Positions 1 to 9,075 of a DNA stretch of 44,052 nt are shown piece by piece. Origin of the DNA: a virus. The notes beneath the pieces were generated by a model that ran no database searches, was not told the DNA's origin, and saw only the letters and a list, made by a program, of their open reading frames with translations. The stretch covers positions 1 to 44,052 of IMG/VR virus record IMGVR_UViG_3300042463_000725; one strand, written 5' to 3'. Position 1 is the first letter of the stretch, and each line of letters begins with the position of its first letter. Made by a program: the position numbers and the translations under genes.

Positions 1-2
1 TA

Positions 3-794
3 TGGAGGTCGGGTACAACGGTATATAGTGCCGCAACAACAGTGTGGGATAATAATGGGTTTGACCCAGTAGGAATAAATTGGTCTAACACTAATTTAAT
101 GTCGGTTGATTATCAATGGTTAGGTGTTGGTAGAATGAGATTCGGTTTGGATATCGCAGGACAATTATTTTATTTTACAGAACACAATTGTGCAAATAAT
201 GAACCAAATGTTTATATGTCATCACCAAATCAACCTATCAGGTACGAAATAAGACAGGTTGGGGTTGGTTCTGGATATTTTGATATGATATGTTCACAAG
301 TATCAACAGAAGGGGCATTAAACGGGTTGTACTCCACTGTAGGTATTCAAAACGCAACAAACGCAGATTTAAATTCGTCAGGTACAAAATACCCATATAT
401 TGGTTATAGACTTAAACAAGGTTATAAATCAGTGACATCACAATATAGTAGTTTGAGTATTTTAAACACCACAAATGATAATTACTTGGTGACTATTGAG
501 TTTAACCCCACATTGTCTGTAACCCCAAGTTGGACCGATATACCAAATTCACCATTCCAATATTCAATTTACAACGGAACTGTGACAGCAACAATAACAT
601 CACCAGGTCACATTATGTCATCCTTAATTGGTGAATTAGGAACATCAGCACTTACAACGATTAAAGTGGATGACAATCAAATTAGAGTTGGTTCTAATGT
701 TAATGGAACACTTGATGAAATGTGGGTATGTATAACACCACTAAGTGCGAGTGCGACATTTTTAGGAACTGCTGAAGTATTATATTATTTATAA
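3..794 (+). CDS. Phage structural / tail-fibre-associated protein (5' end outside window)
   Basis: The reading frame is open from base 3, so the gene is cut by the left edge; the GTG at 42 is only an internal codon. About 263 residues are visible. The segment DYQWLGVGRMRFGLDIAGQ, followed by NVYMSSPNQPIRYEI, resembles a beta-rich domain I recall from uncharacterised structural proteins of marine and freshwater tailed phages; no enzyme motif is visible. Composition is rich in N, S, T and G with few charges, as in fibre or receptor-binding proteins. It lies 29 nt upstream of a glycosyltransferase and ahead of two large virion-like genes. That it is a structural protein is an inference from composition and context; the exact role is unknown. 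Confidence 0.6.
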   Translation, partial: WRSGTTVYSAATTVWDNNGFDPVGINWSNTNLMSVDYQWLGVGRMRFGLDIAGQLFYFTEHNCANNEPNVYMSSPNQPIRYEIRQVGVGSGYFDMICSQVSTEGALNGLYSTVGIQNATNADLNSSGTKYPYIGYRLKQGYKSVTSQYSSLSILNTTNDNYLVTIEFNPTLSVTPSWTDIPNSPFQYSIYNGTVTATITSPGHIMSSLIGELGTSALTTIKVDDNQIRVGSNVNGTLDEMWVCITPLSASATFLGTAEVLYYL

Positions 795-823
795 AATAAA
801 ACAATCCTTTATACTTTTTTAGT

Positions 824-1804
824 ATGAAAGATATTGTATTTGTAACTGCACAACCAGACGTTCCATATTTTCATTGGCAAATTAAACTATATGTTCATAA
901 TTTCATAGAAAAAGGAATTAAACCAAAACAAATACACGTTTTATTAGCTCTTGTTCACGGAATTAAAGAACCAAGTAAAGGTGCTTTAGAGTTAAAGGAA
1001 TTAGGTGTTAATATACATTTTTATGAAGACAATAGAGATGTAAAATCTTACATACCTAGTATAAAACCATACCTTGTTTCACAATGGCTAAAAGAGTTCC
1101 CAAAACTGGGTAAAAAAATATTTTTACACGATGCTGATATTATTTTCAGAACACTACCAGACTTTAAAAGTTTAGTTAAAGATGATATAAGTTATTTGTC
1201 CGACACAATTGGATATATTGGTTATGATTATATTATGTATTGTTGTAACAACTACGAAACTAGACACCCAAATTCAGAAAAAGGACAACTAATAAAAGAA
1301 ATGGCCAGTGTTGTAGGAATAGATGTTGATGTAATAAAAGAAAATCAAAAAAATTCTGGTGGCGGTCAATATCTTATAAAAAATACAAATTCAGAGTTTT
1401 GGAAAAAAGTTTATGATGACTGTACACCACTATATAATCAAATGTTAGACTACCAAAGAAGATTTCCAATCAACCCTGGTCAGATACAATTTTGGACAGC
1501 TGAAATGTGGTCATTACTTTGGAATTTATGGTTATTTGATTATAAAACTGAAATTACAAATGAACTTGATTTTTCTTGGGCAACAGACAACATAGAAAAA
1601 TATGAAAAAATGCCTATTCTTCATATGGCGGGTGTAACCGATACCCTTAAATCCACAAAATTTTATAAAGGCGATTATATAAATGTTGACCCAATTGAAA
1701 AACTACGTGAAAATGAAAGCCACTTTAATTACATAGATTCTAATAGTACAACAATAAAATATATTGATGTTATGAAATCTTATATTGAAAAAACAAAAAA
1801 CTAA
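824..1804 (+). CDS. Putative glycosyltransferase (DxD motif)
   Basis: 326 aa. The N-terminus (DIVFVTAQPDVPYFHWQIKLY) gives a first beta strand and helix, and KKIFLHDADIIF (about residues 97-108) carries a DxD motif at D103/D105 typical of metal-dependent nucleotide-sugar transferases of the GT-A fold. A second conserved-looking block is NSGGGQYLIKN near residue 177. It is embedded in the virion surface block, which suggests glycosylation of a fibre or of host surface glycans during infection (inference). The sugar donor and acceptor cannot be read from sequence. No signal peptide or membrane segment is seen, so a cytoplasmic enzyme is expected. The start at ATG 824 has an A/T-rich leader and no Shine-Dalgarno sequence. 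Confidence 0.7.
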   Translation: MKDIVFVTAQPDVPYFHWQIKLYVHNFIEKGIKPKQIHVLLALVHGIKEPSKGALELKELGVNIHFYEDNRDVKSYIPSIKPYLVSQWLKEFPKLGKKIFLHDADIIFRTLPDFKSLVKDDISYLSDTIGYIGYDYIMYCCNNYETRHPNSEKGQLIKEMASVVGIDVDVIKENQKNSGGGQYLIKNTNSEFWKKVYDDCTPLYNQMLDYQRRFPINPGQIQFWTAEMWSLLWNLWLFDYKTEITNELDFSWATDNIEKYEKMPILHMAGVTDTLKSTKFYKGDYINVDPIEKLRENESHFNYIDSNSTTIKYIDVMKSYIEKTKN

Positions 1805-1805
1805 T

Positions 1806-1814
1806 TATTTATTA
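1806..1814 (+). promoter_or_regulatory. TATTTATTA late-type motif
   Basis: Variant of the TATTTATAA motif found before many virion-type genes here; it ends 2 nt before the ATG at 1817, so a transcript from it would be leaderless. Confidence 0.35.
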
Positions 1815-1816
1815 GT

Positions 1817-3880
1817 ATGGCTAAAGTTAGTTTTTCACCCCTTATTTTAAATTGTTTTACAACTTGTAAAGTGACTGGTATTGTTAATACTGGAACAACA
1901 ACTGAAACACTAACTTTTATTGATTGTTCTGGAAATACTGTTTTTGAAAGTTTTGAACCACAAGAAAGTGCTATAATAAATTTTTGTGGGTTATTCCCAA
2001 TAAGTGGAAATACAAATAATTTCCAACGTGATGAAGTTGTAACACCAAATTCAATTTATTTTTTAAGTTCTTGTTGTATTGATAACCAATACATTACAAT
2101 TTTAGCCAATGATGATTACTTAAATCTTGATGATTCGGTATATTGTGATAGTTATACACCTTCATTACTTAGCGGTGAAACATATGATGGGTGTTTTTAT
2201 GTTTACGATAAAAAATCAATAAAATTTGGCTTACAACCAAATTATTACCCAATTTTTAAAAACCCAGAAGTTTTTGGTGACTTGGGTTGTGTAAGTTGTG
2301 TTGAAAGTAACCCTTGTGATACAGATTGTTATGAGATATCCTCTTGTGATGGAACAGTACCAACATTTACTAGTGCAAGTCCAATTTTCTCTGGATATGT
2401 AAATAATTCATTATTAATTACTATAACAGATCCATTACCAATACCAGAAAAATGTTACGAAGTAAAATATATCGGAGTACAAAGCTGTGTTGAAACTTAT
2501 GGGTTTGAGATTAACCAAGAAGAAGGATGTTCTTGTTCTATACCAATTACAATAGAACCAAGAAATGAATGTGACGTATTAACAATATTTCCAATGGAAG
2601 TTGAATGTTTAGTAACACATCCGTCAACTTATAATTCATTTGATGGTGCCGCAACACTAATAATAACTGGTGGAACATCACCGTATACAATAATTTGGAG
2701 TACTGGAAGTATTACACCATTAATTTACAATCTTAATGTTGGAAATTACAATGCAACTGTTATTGATTTTTATGGTGATTTTACAGCCAACACAACCTGT
2801 GTCCTAACAGCTGAAACACCAACAACTACAACTACTACAACAACAAAACCAATTCCAGTATATGGTGATTTATGTATGACCATTAGAAAAAAAGGCCCTA
2901 CAAAATTACAATCTGTTATTTTTGAACAAATACAATTTGAACCATATAATATTACAAATGGAACCCAAAGTTGGTTATCAGATAATGATTTATATTTTAT
3001 GTATTTTAATACTGGAACGACAAATCAGTGGATTGTTTCAGGAAGTTCTGTGTTTGGTAGTATTATAAATAACAATCCAACACCGCCACCTTTAATTGGT
3101 TGGCAAGGACTTGGTGATCCTACTATTATCGATATTACAGTAACAACTGGTGATTGTGTTAACTATAAAGAAATTAGTTTAAATATAACAAAAAATGATT
3201 TAATTTGTGATACAAAAGGTAGTATCGCAATACAAGCATTTGGTGGTGTACCACCCTATCAATATTCGATTAATAATGGAACAACATTTAGTACATTATC
3301 AACTTTTTCTAATTTAAATGCTGGAAGTTATATAGTTGTTGTAAAAGACAGTTTAGGTTATCAATCAACACCTTCTTTAGTTACTTTAACACAAACTAAT
3401 CCAGAAACTTTTGTTTTAACATTAACATTAGACGATGTTTCTAATACATTCCAAATACAACCATCTATTAATTTAGACCCAACACAAATAATTACATTTA
3501 ATATTGAACAATATTCACAATTAAATTACTATCCACCAAACATTCTACCAACACCAAGTTTAGATAATACGGTAACATTTGATGGTGGATTAGGAGACAT
3601 GGGTGTACCAATAATAACAAATAGTCAAGTGGCTTTAAATATCAATTGTATAGTACCTGTACCAACACAAAACCAACAAATTAAAACTTATACAAAACAG
3701 TTAACAATAAGTGGTGGACAAACAATAACAGGCTCGTATACTGATATTATAAATAACTTACCTGTAGGTTTATGTCGTGGTGCAAATAGAGACTTTAATT
3801 TATATATTGTAGGTAAACCAACGGTTAATAATTGTGATTGTTGTGATGTGCAGGTTGTAAACCCAATAAAACCAAATTAA
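1817..3880 (+). CDS. Virion surface protein with SprB-like repeats and a poly-Thr linker
   Basis: 687 aa. The N-terminal part is Cys-rich. Two segments, about residues 275-316 and 463-515, match the SprB-repeat pattern (GG-x-PY-x(n)-W/Y-S-x(n)-L-x-AG-x-Y-x-V-x-V-x-D-x-G) known from the Flavobacterium gliding adhesin SprB and from Bacteroidota surface proteins. They are separated by a run of eight threonines near residue 340 that looks like a flexible linker. There is no signal peptide, so a virion protein is more likely than a secreted one. It lies between a glycosyltransferase and another Thr-linker protein, consistent with a tail fibre or decoration adhesin. The SprB assignment is from remembered pattern; the structural role is inferred. 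Confidence 0.7.
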   Translation: MAKVSFSPLILNCFTTCKVTGIVNTGTTTETLTFIDCSGNTVFESFEPQESAIINFCGLFPISGNTNNFQRDEVVTPNSIYFLSSCCIDNQYITILANDDYLNLDDSVYCDSYTPSLLSGETYDGCFYVYDKKSIKFGLQPNYYPIFKNPEVFGDLGCVSCVESNPCDTDCYEISSCDGTVPTFTSASPIFSGYVNNSLLITITDPLPIPEKCYEVKYIGVQSCVETYGFEINQEEGCSCSIPITIEPRNECDVLTIFPMEVECLVTHPSTYNSFDGAATLIITGGTSPYTIIWSTGSITPLIYNLNVGNYNATVIDFYGDFTANTTCVLTAETPTTTTTTTTKPIPVYGDLCMTIRKKGPTKLQSVIFEQIQFEPYNITNGTQSWLSDNDLYFMYFNTGTTNQWIVSGSSVFGSIINNNPTPPPLIGWQGLGDPTIIDITVTTGDCVNYKEISLNITKNDLICDTKGSIAIQAFGGVPPYQYSINNGTTFSTLSTFSNLNAGSYIVVVKDSLGYQSTPSLVTLTQTNPETFVLTLTLDDVSNTFQIQPSINLDPTQIITFNIEQYSQLNYYPPNILPTPSLDNTVTFDGGLGDMGVPIITNSQVALNINCIVPVPTQNQQIKTYTKQLTISGGQTITGSYTDIINNLPVGLCRGANRDFNLYIVGKPTVNNCDCCDVQVVNPIKPN

Positions 3881-3898
3881 AATTTTAAATTTAATTGT

Positions 3899-3913
3899 TA
3901 TAAATATTTATAA
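3899..3913 (+). promoter_or_regulatory. Late-type motif, palindromic TATAAATATTTATAA
   Basis: TATTTATAA occupies 3905-3913 and overlaps a reverse copy (TATAAATA at 3899-3906), forming a near-palindrome that ends 5 nt before the ATG at 3919. It is one of about a dozen such motifs in the window. Confidence 0.5.
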
Positions 3914-3918
3914 AATAG

Positions 3919-6624
3919 ATGGCATACATAATAAAAAATACATCAGGTCTAGTAAACACAAGAATCACAGACGTAGGTAGACAAAAATTATCACAAGGTA
4001 ATTTTAAAATATCTTATTTCCAAGTTGGAGATAGTGAAGTATCGTATGATAAATTACCCCAAACCTACAACCAATCTAATAGTTTTGTGTTAGAACCTGG
4101 ATTTAACAGTCAAAATACTGTTGGTGTTCCACAATCAAATAGACAGTATGTTAAATATCCTTATTATGCCGATACTAACCAAAGAAACACTTATGGTATT
4201 CCATTTATGGATTCTGTTATTGACTCTGTTTTTAATAGAGCACCATTAAGAGGATTTTTTGGTGGAATTACAACAGCATCTACAATAAATTGGGAAGTTT
4301 TAACTGGTAATCAATATGCTTTAAGTGGTAACTATGTTGTTGATATGTCGACATTAGATGGGTCAAATCAAATTACACTTATTTATTCTGGATGTAATAC
4401 ACCAAATACAGTAAAACCACAAATTGGTGATATTATAACAATTTTTTATGACGGACAAGCAGATTGTAATTGTCTATGTGTAAACTTACCTACACCGACA
4501 CCAACACCTACTGGAACAACGACAACAACATCGACTACAACAACTACAACCATTATACCTTGTTTATCACCAACCCCAACACCTACACCGTCAAAGACTC
4601 CTTGTTTAACACCAACACCTAGTCCACAATGTCCATTACCTCCACCACCACAATGTTTTATGCCAGTACAAAGTTGTACAATTATGTTAACTTACAAAAT
4701 TGTTGATATTTGTTTGGATACAATCACAGTTGATAGAAACGTACCAAATTATACTTGTTATCCTGTAAATTGTTATTCTAGAGCAATTTTATATCCTTCT
4801 AGTATGACTCAATTATATGATAGTATAACACCTATGCCACATTGGAGTGAACAAGTTATTGATTTTGAATCTATTTGTGATACAGACCAATTTGATGTTA
4901 AAGTATGGAATATGAACATTCCTTGGACAGAAAACCCAGCAGGGTTGATACCAAGTCAATTCAAAGACTATACGCAATTCGGTTCAATAGATTATATAGG
5001 TAGTAAAGAATATTTTGGTTATAATTCTAGTCTAGGACAAACAGACACAAGTTATACCTTTTATTATAATTCTTTTGGTGAAATTGTACAAGTAAAACCA
5101 GAAGAACAAAAGGCAATTGCAATAATTCATTATACAAATCAAACAATTGATTTCTTCTATGGTGAAAAATTTGCATTAGAACCATACGACCCAACCAATC
5201 CAGATGATACAACTGGACAAGCAAGAAACTTTAAGTTACATATTCCTTGGTTAATGTGGCATAAAAATCCAAATTGTTGTAATGGTCAAACTTTCTGGGT
5301 AGATCCTCCAGGATTTGACGATAAAGAATTATTTACACCGTATTATATTCAGTCCACAAAAAATGAAGGAATGAATCAACCTGGTATTAGGTATTATCAT
5401 TTGTGGGACACAAACCCTAATTCAGATGGATTACCAAATAGAATTGGTAAGGTATTTCCAGATAGTAAGTTAGTTATTATTGATGATGAAGAAATTATTG
5501 CAGCGATGTCGTATAAGTCAAATAGAAACTGGACATTACCGGCACCACAAGTTTCATTAATAACACCAAATACTTGTGATACAACAACATCATCACAAGG
5601 TATATTAACTGGTGATTCACAAACTTTATTTGTGACATATAGAATAAATAACACTTTCTGTTTTACAAATTCATTACATTGTAATTATTATTCATCGATT
5701 AAAGGTAACAATAACGAGTGTAGTCCAGACGTTTCAAAAAATGTCGCTGTAAGATTTGGTGGTGACTTTAATTGTTTAATACAACCATATAGTTTACAAC
5801 CTATTACTACGACAACAACAACTAATTCATTCTGTGGTAGATATCAAATTACAAATACAGAACTTACTGGAAGTACAAATGTTATATTTACACCTTGTTG
5901 TGATGAAACAAAAACATCACCACTCACATTACCAGGAAATACTGGAACTGTTGTTTGTTCAAGTTCTGGTATCCAATCAAAAGGTGATTTAATCATTGAT
6001 TTGGTTGATGATTGTAGTGGATGTACAACAACAACTACAACAATATTTCCAATAACAACAACTACAACTACAAATTATTTACCAAATTGTTCACCTTGTA
6101 TTACACCAAACGGTTTCTTTGGTGATGAATTTGAAATCCTTGTTCAAAAAGTACAAACAGGACAAAGACCGAATCCTGCGATGTGGAAAAAAGTAGATTT
6201 TACAACACAAATCCAAAATAGTTTTATAGATGGTTTTATTACTCAAAGTTCATTAACTGGAACAACGTTTATTATTTCTCCAGATAACTACGATTCAGCA
6301 CCATACTATAACTTAAATGACTACATTAATCTAACACCAGTTGGATATACTGGGCAATCATTAAATTTTGGTGATGAGTATTATTTCTATGGTGCATTTG
6401 AAACAGACATAATGGCAACAATTTATGAAATGAAATATAAGATAAATTTAAGTTCTAGTGAGTTTCAAGTATCAACAAACCCATCTTGGATTCCAGGTAC
6501 AAAATCATACGTAACTGAAATAGCATTACTTGATGATAACAAAGATATTCTTGTAATGTCTAAACTACAATCACCAACGTTAAGACAGGGCATTCAACAG
6601 TACGTGATTAAGATAGACATCTAA
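3919..6624 (+). CDS. Large tail/fibre structural protein with Thr and Pro-Thr linkers
   Basis: 901 aa. The N-terminus (AYIIKNTSGLVNTRITDVGR) has the look of a conserved anchor module. Residues about 195-240 form a low-complexity stretch of PT repeats and poly-T with cysteines; further poly-T linkers lie near residues 633-638 and 704-720. Between linkers are Tyr/Trp/Asn-rich beta-like domains. This modular architecture fits a long virion appendage with a fixed N-terminal attachment domain and exchangeable distal domains. It shares the poly-T linker style with the genes at 1817 and 7695. No enzymatic motif was seen. The virion assignment is inferred; the exact part (baseplate, fibre or whisker) is unknown. 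Confidence 0.65.
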   Translation: MAYIIKNTSGLVNTRITDVGRQKLSQGNFKISYFQVGDSEVSYDKLPQTYNQSNSFVLEPGFNSQNTVGVPQSNRQYVKYPYYADTNQRNTYGIPFMDSVIDSVFNRAPLRGFFGGITTASTINWEVLTGNQYALSGNYVVDMSTLDGSNQITLIYSGCNTPNTVKPQIGDIITIFYDGQADCNCLCVNLPTPTPTPTGTTTTTSTTTTTTIIPCLSPTPTPTPSKTPCLTPTPSPQCPLPPPPQCFMPVQSCTIMLTYKIVDICLDTITVDRNVPNYTCYPVNCYSRAILYPSSMTQLYDSITPMPHWSEQVIDFESICDTDQFDVKVWNMNIPWTENPAGLIPSQFKDYTQFGSIDYIGSKEYFGYNSSLGQTDTSYTFYYNSFGEIVQVKPEEQKAIAIIHYTNQTIDFFYGEKFALEPYDPTNPDDTTGQARNFKLHIPWLMWHKNPNCCNGQTFWVDPPGFDDKELFTPYYIQSTKNEGMNQPGIRYYHLWDTNPNSDGLPNRIGKVFPDSKLVIIDDEEIIAAMSYKSNRNWTLPAPQVSLITPNTCDTTTSSQGILTGDSQTLFVTYRINNTFCFTNSLHCNYYSSIKGNNNECSPDVSKNVAVRFGGDFNCLIQPYSLQPITTTTTTNSFCGRYQITNTELTGSTNVIFTPCCDETKTSPLTLPGNTGTVVCSSSGIQSKGDLIIDLVDDCSGCTTTTTTIFPITTTTTTNYLPNCSPCITPNGFFGDEFEILVQKVQTGQRPNPAMWKKVDFTTQIQNSFIDGFITQSSLTGTTFIISPDNYDSAPYYNLNDYINLTPVGYTGQSLNFGDEYYFYGAFETDIMATIYEMKYKINLSSSEFQVSTNPSWIPGTKSYVTEIALLDDNKDILVMSKLQSPTLRQGIQQYVIKIDI
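6029..6072 (+). repeat. ACA/ACT triplet run encoding poly-Thr linkers
   Basis: Near-perfect runs of ACA/ACT codons encoding Thr tracts. Similar runs are at about 2821-2848, 4515-4552 and 5808-5823 on +, and as TGT/TGG/AGT complements on the minus-strand gene at 7917-7975, 8281-8328, 8383-8439 and 8484-8505. Confidence 0.85.
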
Positions 6625-6673
6625 TTATTTAGTTTTATTCCTTTTAGTTTATAATCTTAATAAAAAGATTATT

Positions 6674-7282
6674 ATGGGAAAACAAATTAAAAATTCACCA
6701 AAAGTACTTGGTTTAGATATATCAACCAAAACAATTGGGTGGGCTTTATTTGAAGTCCAAAATCAAGAACTGTTGGAGTTAACACATATTTCACCAAGAC
6801 CAAAGATGGCTAAAGGTGATGATGATAAGTTAAAAGAGTTAATTTTAAAATCAGAAATTTTTGCTGAAAAATTAAAACAATATGTTAATTTGGGAATTGT
6901 TAAAGTAATAATTGAAGAACCACTACTAAATTCAAATAACGTATATACCATCCAAACCTTATTAAGATTTAATAGTTTTGTTTTTAAAGAAATATATAAT
7001 ATTTTAGGTATTATTCCAGAATTTGTATCAACATACAACTCAAGGAAATATGCTTGGCCAGAACTAGTACAAGAAAACGATAAAGGTAAATTTGTATTAT
7101 TTGGTGGTCTACCAAAAGACATTGATAAAAAAATGTTAATCTGGGAAAAGGTTGCAAAACGTGAACCACAAATAACTTGGGGTTATACAAAAAACAATAC
7201 ACTTAAAAAAGAAAATTTTGACCAGACAGATGCGTACACTTGTGTGTTAGGATATATGCGATTAAAAGAAATTTGGAAGTAA
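6674..7282 (+). CDS. RuvC-like Holliday junction resolvase / RNase H-fold nuclease
   Basis: 202 aa. The first strand KVLGLDISTKTIGWALF supplies the catalytic Asp (D15) of the RNase H fold. KVIIEEPLL gives the second acidic position (E81/E82), and the C-terminal helix FDQTDAYTCVLGY gives D183/D186. This D-E-DxxD layout is characteristic of RuvC-type resolvases. In a phage it would resolve branched replication and recombination intermediates before packaging. It stands apart from the replication block, directly after a structural gene, which fits late expression and a packaging-linked role (inference). The length is close to bacterial RuvC (about 170-190 aa). Confidence 0.85.
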   Translation: MGKQIKNSPKVLGLDISTKTIGWALFEVQNQELLELTHISPRPKMAKGDDDKLKELILKSEIFAEKLKQYVNLGIVKVIIEEPLLNSNNVYTIQTLLRFNSFVFKEIYNILGIIPEFVSTYNSRKYAWPELVQENDKGKFVLFGGLPKDIDKKMLIWEKVAKREPQITWGYTKNNTLKKENFDQTDAYTCVLGYMRLKEIWK

Positions 7283-7300
7283 CTTTTTTAAATATTGATA

Positions 7301-7309
7301 TATTTATAA
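7301..7309 (+). promoter_or_regulatory. TATTTATAA late-type motif
   Basis: Exact motif 11 nt upstream of the ATG at 7321, followed by an A-rich leader. Confidence 0.5.
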
Positions 7310-7320
7310 TAAAAAAAGTT

Positions 7321-7638
7321 ATGAAAAAAATAGTTAGGTTAACAGAAAGAGATTTATCAAGAATAATTAAAAGAACCATTTTTGAAATGGAAGATGAAAA
7401 AATGGAACAAAGAAGTGCTATGGACTTTGTAAGAAGTTTTTTAGAAGAAAGAGGTGGTACATTGGGTGCAAGAACACCAGATGAAATTATGTCTGACTTA
7501 AAAGAATTAGAATTTGCAATTAGAAGTGAAAGAAATGATATGGATGTTGCAAATCAAAGACCAAACCAAAATTGGGGTCAAGATAGGATGGATTCAGAAC
7601 AAATGACAGAATCAAGATATTTTAGAAGAAGAAGATAA
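7321..7638 (+). CDS. Small protein with amphipathic basic leader; candidate head-associated protein
   Basis: 105 aa from ATG 7321. I chose this start because it sits behind the TATTTATAA motif and matches the leader style of other genes; the frame is open further upstream. The N-terminus MKKIVRLTERDLSRIIKRTI forms a basic amphipathic helix, closely matching that of the 39061 gene (MKKVLKLTESNLIKLIKNII). The remainder is charged, helical and ends in an Arg-rich tail (RYFRRRR). No enzymatic motif is visible. By analogy with T4 internal head proteins, the leader may target the protein to the prohead, with the basic tail contacting DNA; that is inference. It is followed by a strong terminator. 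Confidence 0.7.
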   Translation: MKKIVRLTERDLSRIIKRTIFEMEDEKMEQRSAMDFVRSFLEERGGTLGARTPDEIMSDLKELEFAIRSERNDMDVANQRPNQNWGQDRMDSEQMTESRYFRRRR

Positions 7639-7663
7639 CATCGTTTAAAATACCGATAATTTT

Positions 7664-7696
7664 AAATATCGTCTTTTTAGACGATATTTTTTTTTT
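7664..7696 (+). terminator. Rho-independent terminator after the 7321 gene
   Basis: An 11-bp perfect stem (AAATATCGTCT / AGACGATATTT) with a TTTT loop is followed by a T run to 7696. It separates the + strand structural genes from the convergent gene ending at 7695. Confidence 0.85.
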
Positions 7697-8765
7697 AACA
7701 AATTGTTGCGGAATTACAAAAAGTTTGTGGTGTAACTGGATATACCAATACATTAGAATTAGGTAAAACAGTTGGTGGAGTACTTGAACATATATCCCTC
7801 GTTCCATACCCCGAAACAATACAATTTATAGTATTTCCATCACAATCAAAATATTTAAATTCTTGAACAGTAATTCCATTATTTTGTACACGATATTGGA
7901 TTATTTGGCAACCAACAGTCGTAGTTGTGGTCGTAGTTGGTGCCGCGGTAGTTGTGGTCGTAGTTGTTTGGTCCGGAACACACTCTAAACAAGCACCTTG
8001 TAATTCGGAACCTAAAGTTTCATTTATTATTATAACGTCAGAACCACTAATGTTATCTACCAGACCCATAAACGTAACACAAGTAGAAACACCATTAATT
8101 GTTGATTTATAAACCCAATTTTGAATTAATGTATCACCTGATTCATTGAATAATAAATCATTTGAAAAATATTCAATACCCGTTAAACAATCCCTAAATT
8201 TCTTACTATTACCACATCTCATATATTCATCAAATGTATTAAATGTTACAACACCATCAAAATTACAAGGTCTTATAACTTCTGTTGTTGTTGTAGTTGT
8301 AACTGGAATTGTTGTTGTAGTTGTTGTGTAAGCTGTTATTGAAGCATTTACCGATACACCAGTACAAGGATTAAAAGGAACCGTAGTTGTTGTAGTAGTT
8401 GTTGGTGCTAAAGTAGTCGTTGTAGTTGTTGTTGGGACCAAACAATCAAAAATCGCTTCAAAATTAAAAACATCACAAGGCGAGGTTGTTGTTGTGGTTG
8501 TAATACAAACACCAGTTATAAAAAAACTTTCATCAAAATCTGGACAATCACTACCAATACCAACTGGACCAAATTGTGAACAAGAACCACCCAAACTTGT
8601 GGATAAACACCATCTGTCTTGAGTTAATGAATAGTATATAAAAAATGGTACACTATCACCAGTGTAAGAAGTAAAACCATTATACAAACCACTATCTGTG
8701 GTATATTGACCATCATAAAGGTTACCACCAGAATCTACACAAAAATTTATTTCAGTACAAGCCAT
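7695..8765 (-). CDS. Modular Cys- and Thr-rich virion surface protein
   Basis: 356 aa on the minus strand. Short cysteine-containing domains are separated by at least five poly-Thr linkers of six to seven Thr, several joined by AP or VP (for example TLAPTTTTTTTV). No signal peptide is present. The organisation parallels the + strand genes at 1817 and 3919, so it is probably another fibre or decoration protein, perhaps with disulfide-stabilised modules. It overlaps the upstream 73-aa gene by 1 nt (TAATG), so the two are translated as a pair. A late-type motif precedes the pair. Function beyond structural is unknown; assignment rests on composition and company. Confidence 0.65.
   Translation of the reverse strand: MACTEINFCVDSGGNLYDGQYTTDSGLYNGFTSYTGDSVPFFIYYSLTQDRWCLSTSLGGSCSQFGPVGIGSDCPDFDESFFITGVCITTTTTTSPCDVFNFEAIFDCLVPTTTTTTTLAPTTTTTTTVPFNPCTGVSVNASITAYTTTTTTIPVTTTTTTEVIRPCNFDGVVTFNTFDEYMRCGNSKKFRDCLTGIEYFSNDLLFNESGDTLIQNWVYKSTINGVSTCVTFMGLVDNISGSDVIIINETLGSELQGACLECVPDQTTTTTTTAAPTTTTTTTVGCQIIQYRVQNNGITVQEFKYFDCDGNTINCIVSGYGTRDICSSTPPTVLPNSNVLVYPVTPQTFCNSATIC
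7917..8505 (-). repeat. Cluster of poly-Thr-encoding triplet repeats
   Basis: Minus-strand Thr codon runs at 7917-7975, 8281-8328, 8383-8439 and 8484-8505 within one gene. They are similar to each other and to the + strand runs, so they could serve as homology for domain shuffling. Confidence 0.8.
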
Positions 8766-8986
8766 TATATTATTAGTATTTCATTTATTTGGCAGTCATT
8801 ATCATCAATAATTCTTAAATTAACACCTTCAGAGTTCAAAAAAGGAATTGGAACTTCAAAAGTGTAAGGTAAGTCACCAGATGTTATTGTTGCCGAATAC
8901 ACACAATATGTCTGTCCGGTGTTACATACGTAAACATCAAATGGTGTTTGACCAGAAATATCGTTAATTGTTATGTCTATAGGCAT
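8765..8986 (-). CDS. Small hypothetical protein, partner of the 7695 gene
   Basis: 73 aa from ATG at 8986 (MPIDITINDISGQ). I prefer this start to one 24 nt further upstream because the latter would fall inside the ATATAAATA promoter-like sequence. The protein is acidic and beta-like with three cysteines (CNTGQTYCVY and NDCQ) and no signal peptide. The conserved-looking phrase PFDVYVCNTGQTYCVYSATI suggests a small beta-sandwich structural module. It is translationally coupled (TAATG) to the Thr-linker protein downstream, suggesting that they assemble together. I do not recognise a named family. Confidence 0.65.
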   Translation of the reverse strand: MPIDITINDISGQTPFDVYVCNTGQTYCVYSATITSGDLPYTFEVPIPFLNSEGVNLRIIDDNDCQINEILII

Positions 8987-8990
8987 ATAG

Positions 8991-8999
8991 ATATAAATA
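8991..8999 (-). promoter_or_regulatory. TATTTATAT late-type motif (minus strand)
   Basis: On the minus strand it reads TATTTATAT, 4 nt upstream of the ATG at 8986. It is divergent from the host-type promoter at 9024-9055. Confidence 0.4.
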
Positions 9000-9023
9000 T
9001 AGATAATCAAAAAATCTTGTGAA

Positions 9024-9055
9024 GTTGTCTAATTAAAATATTTTACTTATCTTTG
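9024..9055 (+). promoter_or_regulatory. Bacteroidota-type promoter (GTTG-N20-TATCTTTG)
   Basis: GTTG at 9024-9027, a 20-nt spacer and TATCTTTG at 9048-9055 match the Bacteroidota housekeeping consensus TTTG-N19/20-TAnnTTTG. It opens the replication and modification block. Confidence 0.8.
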
Positions 9056-9075
9056 TAGAATAATATAATTTCAGT

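Noticed and set aside
7927-8331. Plus-strand frames encoding Val-rich proteins opposite the Thr-linker gene
   Set aside because: They are the complement of the Thr triplet runs (GTT/GTA), with no independent features.
2821-8505. Possible diversity-generating retroelement or CRISPR in the repeated region
   Set aside because: The repeats are codon runs of Thr without spacers of constant length, and no reverse transcriptase, template repeat or cas gene is present.
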